DNA of 64,000 bases from Clarireedia homoeocarpa. Taxonomy: Eukaryota > Ascomycota > Leotiomycetes > Helotiales > Rutstroemiaceae. This document shows positions 56,179 to 64,000 of this stretch, piece after piece. The stretch spans positions 124,001 to 188,000 of the forward strand of contig LNKV01000047.1 of the NCBI GenBank assembly GCA_001465935.1. The letters run 5' to 3'. The number at the start of each line of letters is the position of its first letter. Position 1 is the stretch's first letter. A program made the position numbers and the translations under genes. The notes beneath the pieces were generated by a model, which was given only the letters and a program-made list of their open reading frames with translations, did not search any database and had not been told where the DNA came from.

Positions 56179-57820
56179 CTATACATCTCTAAATCTGAAC
56201 CTAAATGGCGTTGCTTGCTTCGGTGCAAGTATGGCAAAACCGAAGCCAGCCATATTTACATCAGGAACAGTGGGGTTGTCAAGCTCAATATCCAGCATTT
56301 TACAGACAGTAGCTAAAAATGAGATAATTTCTCTCTTTGCGAGCTTTTGCCTGGTGCAAGGGCGACTTCCACCGCCGTATAGGAAGTACGCGTCTTTAAC
56401 ATGGTCAGGCGAGAATCGGGGCTCTCCTCTATTGATGTAGCTTTCGTGATATATATGCTTAGGTTGATTTGTCAATGATGAAGAAATGTCAAGCTGCGGT
56501 TTGTGGGGGCCGGAGAATGGCATATTCGGATAAACTAGAAAACGCTCCGCCCAGAAAGTGTCCACTGGGTGTGGATCATCTGTAGAGCCAGAATTCCAAA
56601 CCTGTTCGTCTCTGTGGGCGTGGTAGTTCGATACGAAAATTCGGGAGTCTTTAGGATATACCCTGCCATTTAGGTTCAATCCACCTTGCTCTTGAGTTGG
56701 ATAGCGGAGGAGTAATGTGGAAGCTTTGAGACGGAGGGTTTCTGCATAGACAGATTGGATAAGGGGCTTTTGGATGAGGGTTTCGATATCGAGAGATGGG
56801 ATGTCGCTGCTGCACGTGGCAATCTCAGTGCGAATGAAAGAGAGGAGCGAGGGGTCGGCGAATATTTCGGCAATAGTCCAGAATGATGCGGCGATGATTG
56901 TTGCCGTTGATGTGGTGTTATTATCAGCATAGATAATTGGGTAGAGGTTAAAAGAGAAGAAGCGCCGGAAAGCAGCTTCTTAAGCCAACTTAGCTAAACT
57001 CAACTCACTTACGTATAAATCAGAGCAAAATCTTCCGAAACCCTCGCATCTTGGTCTTCCTTAAAGCCCTCCATCTCCACCCACACTTTGTGCCGATAAC
57101 GAAAGATCCCCGAACCATACACATCATCCCAATCCTCCGGCCTACAATTGTCCTCTGGGCCATGAGCAAGTATATAATCCTGCCACCGTCTCACGCTCTC
57201 CAGGCACCGGTCTCGCGAGCGATATACACCAGAGAGCATCCACCGCGGATATAATTTCGCCATCGCCGATCGCCCTTTATCCATACGCATGAAGTCGTGC
57301 CAGAAGTCGGGGTTCAGGGCAAAGAAGCTGCTGCCACAAAGCGCGGTGATGATAGAGTGGAAGAGGGCTTCGAAGAGGAATGTGTAGAGGTCAGGCATGT
57401 GTTGCCACTCTTTCATTTCCATCTTTATCCCGGTCTTCATCTCCGTCCTCGACGTTTGAAAGGACAGAAAATGCTGGTAGAGATTCTTACGAAACCGCTC
57501 TTTAAGCGCATGCATGCTGGGGCCGAGGCAAAGCATGGAGATGAAATGCACACTGTGGTAGTTGATTCGATTCTCTGGGAGTATGTTGAAGCCTGGGAGT
57601 GGGTGAATGCGGATTCCGGATTCATCTTGAAGGCATACGGATGTGGCCGAGGGGGGGAGGGCAAATAGGGGAGGAGGAGAACTCGCGATAAGAATGGGTC
57701 GTAGTGAAGCGCGAGTTTCTCCAGAGTTCCCTTATGTTGGGACTACCGCTGATAATGTAGGCTGATGTAGAGAAAAATTTAATGCGGAGGAGGTCGTTGG
57801 GGTAGTGCGTGCTGGCTAGA
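56179..57820 (-). pseudogene. Cytochrome P450, frameshifted and lacking its N-terminus
   Basis: P450 landmarks appear in order on the minus strand: FFSTSAYIISGSPNIRELWR (near 57760), DESGIRIHPLPGFNILPENR, FRKNLYQHFLSFQ, DFWHDFMRMDKG, I-helix ADNNTTSTATIIAASFW, K-helix YAETLRL (ExxR), RVYPKDSRIFVSNYHAHRD, and heme-binding GGGSRPCTRQKLAKRE with the ligand Cys. The first segment is in another frame from the next, with the shift near a C/G run at about 57600-57660. No N-terminal membrane anchor exon was found, and the splice acceptor between ALIYT and the I-helix is missing or gives an abnormally short intron. It resembles the fungal CYP7/CYP8-like sterol or secondary-metabolism group. Probably dead. 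Confidence 0.75.
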
Positions 57821-59427
57821 CGTTAGTTGCTATGGATGATTTATGGAATGCAATCTTGACTATAGTTAAGTAACAGGAATAAAATTACATGGGGCTATGT
57901 TTTTAACTACTTTGCAAAATTAAGGATATCTTCTAATCCCTACCAGAGAGAAATGGCATGACCAATGCCGGGAAACCAATACGGGAGTGTGGGAGGACTG
58001 AAACCATATTGCTTGGCCTTGAGACGCTAGTGGAATATGAATGATGTGATCAAGTACTTTGTACAAGTAGAGATGGTTAAGATGAGTAGTAATGAGGTGA
58101 GAGTAAATGTATCGTTCTAAACCTAGGACGAAATATCAGCTCCTGAAATATATGTTGTAATCATGGTGGCTGGCAAGGCAACTTGAATAGTATACTTTGA
58201 AGAATTGAGATCATACCCAGTTGTTCTGTGAAAGATATTATATCTACGGGAAGCTATAAGATGGCAATTAGACACGACACACCTGCGCATACACTTCAAA
58301 GGGGCTGCTGCTACGCCACAACCGTGACGTATTACTCACAGGACATTTTTTGAGCCGTTTCTATGACGTTTTGCATTTCTCCTGATCTTTACTCCGATGA
58401 AAAATCCGTGCCTCCCCCTCAGTAATATACTATGGCAAACGCAAATTAGCCTACTATCGATAAATCTACTCGTTTCATCATGAAAAATAAGCACGGCCAA
58501 ACTTTGCAGTAAGCCAAGGCTATTATGACGAATAGTCCGTATGGCCGTATATGTGAACTTGATATATAACAGGTTGTAATAAATATATCCGGATCTTCAG
58601 ATTACTTACTGCAAAGTAACCTAGACTCGTCAATGTCCGTCGTCTAACTTTTTCATGAGATTACGGTGTCCAATTGTACTTCGGTTTCATATATGCAGTT
58701 GGGGTTGTATTGATGCGACTAATTTTTCCCCAGTCATCTCCCTCTTGAGGACAACCTCGACAGAGTTAGGGTCTGAATTGGGACCCTACTACAAATTTCT
58801 GTAGCTGCACTTTTGGGGTGCAACTAAGGTTGTCGCAAGTAGAGTATTCCCCGGATAAACAATCACTACAAGCCTATAGCTGTACTTGTGAGGCACAACT
58901 ATCACAAATCGAAGATGATAGAGATCTGTGAGTGAATTGAGCTCACCGCAGTACTGGTAATACTGCATAAAAGTTCTACTATGTGTAGCGAGTCAGCTGT
59001 CAAATAGAGTATCTCAGGAGTAGACAATTACTGCAAGGTAATATAAAGCTGTATTTATGAGGCGTAATCATCACAAGATCGAAGATGATAGAGCTCTGTG
59101 AATGAGTTGAGCTTGCCTCAGTACTCCTATTACAGTATTACTGTATGAACCAGGCCATCCATTTACCGGATAAAGCACTTCCCCGATAGATGATCACACA
59201 AGGCTTTCTGGTTTTCTTCCTCCGTTGATGTTCTTTGATATGCGCTGCAAGACCCACTAAATACCATATCTTATTCAGTCCCCCCTTATATACTCATCAT
59301 TACTTCCTTCTACTGCTTCATAGAATCTACTCAAATAGATCTCATCTTCTCCCTCATTTCTCTCTTGCATTTTCCATTCTCAGTTCGTCAATATCTACCT
59401 TCTCTTTCATAAATCTTCTCCTCAAGA
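57821..59427. other. Intergenic with a diverged tandem repeat
   Basis: About 1.6 kb with no gene. It holds the two-copy repeat listed separately and, just before the receptor remnant, a CT-rich leader-like stretch at about 59215-59425. Confidence 0.55.
58836..59142. repeat. Two diverged tandem copies of a ~135-bp unit
   Basis: Copies at about 58836-58965 and 59001-59142 share TAGAGTAT, AGCTGTA followed by TTGAGGCA/TATGAGGCG, ATCACAA, TCGAAGATGATAGAG, CTCTGTGA, GAGTTGAGC and CAGTACT. Both end in TATTACTG-like sequence. A partial third unit precedes them near 58800 (GTAGCTGCACTTTTGGGGTG). Confidence 0.65.
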
Positions 59428-60950
59428 ATGGACTCTGCACAGATAGAATATTCTAAAATTCCCCTCATCCCTCCACCCCTAGGCGTAACGCCGAATCTCA
59501 TCGACCCGCTATCTCTCGCATCCACTATATTGATAACCGGCATTGTATTTCTGATTCTCTCGACTTCATTCTTCCTCGCGCGTGCTTATTCCAAGCTATG
59601 GATCTCGCGAAGCTGGGGGATGGATGACTGTGTGTTTCTCTGTTTTAGTAGACTGTTAAAAGATCTATTTTCAAGTTCTTTAATATGCATTCCTCGGGAA
59701 GAAGAAAAGAGAAAGGATTGCTGATAAGTAGTGAAAATGCAGGGTCATGTTTCCTAGCTATGGTATCTGTCTACACTATGATGGTTTGATATCATATCAA
59801 TAATTTCTCCCTGTCAGATTATCGCTATATCGGTGGTGATTTTTGGTGTCATGGGTTTGTATTGAGTCTTTCCTCTGCAGCTTCAAAGTGAAGCTAAAGC
59901 TATATAGAAACGCCGCTCTTGACACATTACTACGATGTTCCTGTCTCAGTATACACTACTCAGGTCGCTTTATCGTAGGGCTCTCTTCATAACACATATA
60001 TACCAACGAAGAATATCCAGGACACAACTAACAGTATAAAGGGCGGTACTTCATGATATAACCGCCAATATCTAAATGTTTTTTGCCAAAGTAACTACCC
60101 CTTCACTCCCAATTTTCACCCATCTATAAACAAGCCACCTTTCTAATCACTCTTCCGTATCTATAGCTCTCAGTATTCCTCCTCTACAAGCGCATCTTCA
60201 GCCCCAACCGCTATATGAACATGCTGATCTACATCGGTATCAGCATCTCCTTCATTATCTACTAGGTCGTTATTCCGCTTGAAATGTATTTCTGCATCCC
60301 GCGCCCCGGCCAACTCTGGACCGATATATCGCTTGGCGTCACCTGCACCTACGAAGAACCGTACTCGATTCTGCTCGGCACGTGGAATGGCATCGTCGAT
60401 CTTTATCTGCTCTGTTTCCCGATTCCTGTGGTATGGAGACTTAAAATGAGCCGCGGTAGAAAGCTAGGCGTCTTGTCGATTTTTATGTTGGGTTTCATGT
60501 AATTCCTCCTTCCCGTTCCTGATTTCCCTGGCTTTGAGATATTAACATTGCGAATATGTTTGCTGATGTTGCTCAGCGCGTTTGTGGTTAGTGTTGTTAG
60601 TCTTTGGTCAAGGATCATGTTGATGATTCAGGAGGATGAGGGTTGGTATAATGGTATTCTTACAGTTATGATGTAAGTACTAACTTATTCTGATCTCTCC
60701 TCCCTCTCCTCCGCAATTCTAATCCTCTGTCCCGCATTATGTTCCTTGTTTCCCTAGCTCGCTTACACCCCCTAATGGCCCCCTAATCACTATTCTAACC
60801 TCTTACCCCACACTCTTTAGCACGATAGAAACCAACACTGCTATCATCTGCAGCTGCATGCCCGCGGTCGCGCAAGTTCTAAAACATCATCAACCACCGC
60901 GCCTTCTCGAATTCTGTAAAGGCATCTTACTTTGGACCTCTAGTTTTTAA
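59428..60950 (+). pseudogene. PTH11-like rhodopsin-fold receptor, multiply broken
   Basis: Starts normally with MDSAQIEYSKIPLIPPPLGV, then a first membrane segment (ILITGIVFLILSTSFFLARA) and SWGMDDCVFL. Later exons give IIAISVVIFGVMG, LTHYYDVPVSVYTTQ, YKGRYFM, DITANI, FFAK, LSVFLLYKRIFSPNRYMNML, YFCIPRPGQLWTD, ILLGTWNGIVDLYLLCFPIP, IAFVVSVVSLWSRIML and TIETNTAIICSCMP. Lesions: a missing base near 60054 puts RYFM out of frame with DITANI, TAA at 60073-60075, and TAG at 60263-60265 inside a membrane segment. Introns near 60501 and 60674 still splice in phase. The family senses surface or chemical cues in fungi; this copy cannot make a full receptor. Confidence 0.78.
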
Positions 60951-61237
60951 CTTTCGTCTTTCCGACGTGAGCCTTCTAGTTTTAGAACTTTGCGGGAAAC
61001 AGCTCCGAAGGATGGATCGGGAGAAATATCAGTTGAGAAGTGTACTGATTCCCATGACCATTCAAGCGTCTAGCTATATTACCATTGTAACTAATCTTGC
61101 GGATCTTTCAAATGATCTTGCTATATTAGTAGAATAGAAAAGTACAAAAATGTTGTAGTAGTTTCCAAATGAATTAAGATTAATTTAATATAAAAATAAA
61201 AATAAATACACGTAAACATTAATAAATTAGTATCTAC
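60951..61237. other. Convergent intergenic spacer
   Basis: 287 bp, AT-rich, containing a near-palindromic GACGTGAGCC region just after the receptor remnant and an A/T run at about 61185-61205. No gene. Confidence 0.5.
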
Positions 61238-61666
61238 TCACTTATCTCCCCTTCTCCATTCTTCCTCATAAGTTCTCGTAAATCTCCCCGGCCTCCTCTC
61301 GCTCCTACTCCTTCCCGTATTTCCCTTCCCATCCCAATTCTTACTCCCGTGTCGCCCGCCTACTCCCCCCAGTATCGCTCCCCCCCACGTACCCAAGCCA
61401 GGTAGAATCAAATCCCCGATCGCACCCCCACCAAACGCTCCCAAAGAAGTGTTTCGATCTTTGTGGCTGTGCTTTTTCCGCGCATGGCGCGATCGCGACC
61501 GTGAACGTATATTCCACGGCCGAGTACGGGATAGTGAACGCGATGTGGACGTCGATGAGGAGCGAGAATACGATCGTCCTCTCCGCTGCGGGTGGCGATC
61601 GTTGTGGTGAGGAGGATAGTATTGCGGATAAGGCTGATTTACAGAGAGGCAGTAAGCCCCTTCCAT
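61238..61666 (-). CDS. Small RS-rich protein with glycine-zipper segment
   Basis: Single frame, 142 aa, from MEGAYCLSVNQPYPQYYPPH. The first half is Pro/Tyr/His then Arg/Ser-rich (SRSLSRTRPW, RSRSRSRH). A short glycine-zipper membrane-active segment follows (LGAFGGGAIGDLILPGLGTW, GGAILGGVGGRHG), then a charged tail (RTYEEEWRRGDK). This layout recurs in small fungal proteins of unknown function. An upstream exon is possible because the first residues (CLSV) are not informative. Confidence 0.6.
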   Translation of the reverse strand: MEGAYCLSVNQPYPQYYPPHHNDRHPQRRGRSYSRSSSTSTSRSLSRTRPWNIRSRSRSRHARKKHSHKDRNTSLGAFGGGAIGDLILPGLGTWGGAILGGVGGRHGSKNWDGKGNTGRSRSERRPGRFTRTYEEEWRRGDK

Positions 61667-62091
61667 TGCTGTCGGCTATTCGAGACTGCAACCCACACTG
61701 AAACAATATACGATAACTGAAAGAAAATTTCCTTCACACTTCCACTTCCCTTAATTTCACAATGTGATGTACAATCCTTCAGACTATATCCCAAATGCTA
61801 TTTCCCAGCACTATGATTTTATTCGTGTCGCACAAGTCGTGGAGAATATTTGGATCAGCAAACCAATCGCAACATCGCAAATATTGGTGTAGTTACATTT
61901 TGAAGCTTTGCCTCAATTAATTTCACGAATTTTCTTCCTGTTTATGCACTGCACGCGCTCAAAGTACCGATTTAATTTCGTAACTATTGCTGTGCTCAAG
62001 GTATAATGCCACATTCCGCTAATTTCTTAAAACTAGTACAAGTTGTATAGGTTGGGTATTGTTCTTTCATACTTTTCCGTTTCTCTACACA
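61667..62091. promoter_or_regulatory. Divergent promoter region
   Basis: 425 bp between two divergent genes; presumably holds both promoters. No motif was identified. Confidence 0.45.
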
Positions 62092-63823
62092 ATGACTAGC
62101 AATAGTTTGCTCCATAGCGATCTCGAAGTTGTTCCTTGCGAGATCAGGGTCTCCGATCCGGGAAAACAAGTCACAGCTGAGGCTGGGAAGATTGTAGCGG
62201 TTCAACATTATGAACTGGAAATTGCGGAGTTCAATGGTGACATATTAGGGTCCACTCAAAAGGCAGAGTTGATGTCAAATGAGCAAGTCCCACTAGAAAG
62301 GAAGAAATGGAGTGTCGTCGGGCTGTCTAAACAACAAAGATGGTTGATCATTGGGGGAGTCATGATGGCTATTTTGTTGATCATTCTTTCTTCTGTATTG
62401 GGAGTCCTAATAAAGCCCAAAACACATACATCCTCTTCTTCTTCTTCTTCTTCTTCCTCCTCCTCCACCTCCTCCACATATACTTCCAGTCCCGTTAGCG
62501 AAAACACTTCGACGGCAGCTCTCTCACTCGCAACCGCATCTTCCACAACCTCAAGCACCGCGATTGTAACCCAAACCGCCACCACAATTCGAAATATTGC
62601 TGCAATCTCCTATACCTTGAACTCTTTGAACACAACTCGACTTTATTATCAAGATAATTCCGGCCAATTAATAGAGGCAATGATTTCAAATCCTAGTTCA
62701 TCCACTACCTCCACGTGGACAACCAATAAGCTAAATTATACCGCGAACAATGGGTCAGCCATCGCAGCTGCGGTGACGAAACCGGGTTTAGAACCAATGG
62801 TAAAGAAATACTCCTTCGTTTACCTTTCCTAGGATCAAAATACACTTACTCACACACATCCAGGAAATCACCCTCGTCTACATAGGGCCCGACAACCTAC
62901 TTCATTCCATCAGCAGTCCCCATTACCCCAATGAATCCTGGACACCGGGCTCCCTCTCCCTCCAAAACATCAGCGTGTATCCCGCGACCCGTCTCGCCGC
63001 CCTATACAACCCCTGCCCAGAATGCGAATACAACATCCTAGTCGCCTATCAAAACTCTCTTGGAAATATTCGCATGAGTAATCAGACAAGTAACCTTGCA
63101 AGTGTGAGTACCAGTACAGAAGATGAAAGCGAGAGCTGGGATACATATGATGTATATGGCGTGCAATTGGGAACGGGACTCGCGTTGCAGAATAAGACGA
63201 ATAAGGCGAATAATCGGGCGAGTTTGTTTTGGGAGTGGGAGGGGGTGAATATTACGGCGCAGGACTGGTATCCGGGTAGGTAAATGGTGTTCTATTTTTT
63301 GTTAGTTTACTTTTTTCCGCGCTTATTGTTGTGGATACTGGTATAATAAACGATATATCGATAAAGTCCCACATGTTGGCATTTCCGACCAGGGCATCAC
63401 GAATGCTAACACAGTATTCTAGGAACTGGTTGGTCAGCTACAAGCCACTGGCTCAGTATCTCCTCCCCTCCTTACCCCGCTCTAACACCCATTGCAACGG
63501 GCTCCACACATCGGGTAGTGGGAAATGGAAATCAGGCTTGGCAGGTGATTCTTACGATATGCGGTCAGGGGGTGAGAGTGGATCTTTTTGGAGGGGAAGC
63601 GGGGACATGGATTGGGGTGGATCTACATCCGGCGGAGATGAGTAATTCAAGTGTGGGGAGTAAGAGGGTTTTTAAAGGTGTTACGGTGACGGATACGGGC
63701 GCGGCTTTTGCAGTTACGAATAACGGGACGGGAGGGGATAGGATTGAGATGTGGCAGTTAGGAGATGATTTGCTGAGTTGGGATGGGATGGGGGTGGTGG
63801 ATTTAGAGGGGGCTTGGGGGTGA
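62092..63823 (+). CDS. Membrane-anchored fucose-specific lectin-domain protein
   Basis: Three exons, 62092-62799, 62864-63275 and 63423-63823, give 506 aa with consistent phases. The N-terminal ~80 residues are cytosolic; one membrane segment (WLIIGGVMMAILLIILSSVL) near residue 90 makes a type II topology; a Ser/Thr stalk with a run of 12 Ser encoded by TTC/TCC repeats follows. The rest matches the fungal fucose-specific lectin beta-propeller: repeated blades with IAAISYTLNSLNTTRLYYQD, ITLVYIGPDNLLHSISSPHY, ARLAALYNPC-like TRLAALYNPCPECEYNILVA, GTGWSATSHWLS, NGNQAWQVILTICGQGVRVD and RIEMWQLGDDLLSWDG. The spliced GTGWSATSHW confirms the last junction. It probably binds fucosylated glycans at the cell surface; this is family-based. 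Confidence 0.82.
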
Positions 63824-64000
63824 TGGATGTTGTAGGGATAATAGTCAGAGATTATTAGTATTGTGAGTTTATTGTTGAGGATTTGCACACAGGGAATCGA
63901 TCGCAATGGTAGATGAATCAATATTACGACGAAATGTACCAGCTCAAGACAACGACCTCTTCGACTCCGATATGATTCAGCACATCGACAAATCTGGAAA
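63824..64000. repeat. LTR relic at the window end
   Basis: Positions about 63855-63920 share AGTATT, GTTTATTGTTGA, AGGGAATCGATCG and CAATGGTAG with the LTR relic at 49391-49460, in the same orientation and order. The copy runs off the window, so its length and any internal genes are unknown. Confidence 0.6.

Noticed and set aside
56179..60950. Secondary-metabolite gene cluster around the P450
   Set aside because: No synthase, terpene cyclase, tailoring set or regulator nearby, and the P450 itself is broken.
1..64000. CRISPR arrays, bacterial operons, prophage
   Set aside because: No spaced identical repeats; genes have spliceosomal introns and eukaryotic organisation throughout.

Overview
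The window is nuclear DNA of a filamentous ascomycete. Most genes carry short GT-AG introns (about 50-170 nt), the tRNA gene has a short intron, and the gene set (SHE9, OM14, MIA40, Hst3/4-type sirtuin, PTH11-type receptor, FunK1 kinase, fucose lectin) is typical of Pezizomycotina. A Leotiomycete of the Sclerotiniaceae type is my guess from overall feel and is not proven. Exon structures were worked out by hand from splice consensus, frame and family knowledge.

Layout. 0-10.5 kb: three intact genes, namely a prenylated UBL3/MUB-type ubiquitin-fold protein with microsatellite-rich flanks, a formate/nitrite transporter, and a soluble twin-NBD ABC ATPase. 10.5-16.1 kb: a nested transposon cluster with a kinase C-lobe fragment, a hairpin, a complete 1,280-bp gag-only mini LTR element (71-bp LTRs, 5-bp target duplication), and scrambled copia fragments (RNase H, integrase C-terminus, gag with zinc knuckle). 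16.2-44 kb: mostly gene-rich housekeeping territory with an MFS transporter, secreted HNH-type nuclease, unknown conserved-looking 195-aa protein, Hst3/4 sirtuin, proline iminopeptidase-like hydrolase, a dead amino-acid permease, GNAT, HAD phosphatase, and then four mitochondrial or cofactor genes (SHE9, thiamine pyrophosphokinase, MIA40, OM14), a BTB protein and an AT-hook protein. 45-61 kb: an accessory, decaying region holding a broken multi-pass membrane protein, tRNA-Pro, LTR relics, an intact orphan membrane protein, an internally deleted FunK1 kinase, a 3.6-kb AT-rich desert, a broken P450 and a broken PTH11-like receptor. 61-64 kb: a glycine-zipper protein and a membrane-anchored fucose-lectin-domain protein, then another LTR relic at the window end.

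The most interesting objects are the gag-only mini LTR element (11413-12692) and the concentration of decayed sensing, kinase and P450 genes at 45-61 kb. There is no biosynthetic gene cluster, CRISPR array or bacterial-type operon.
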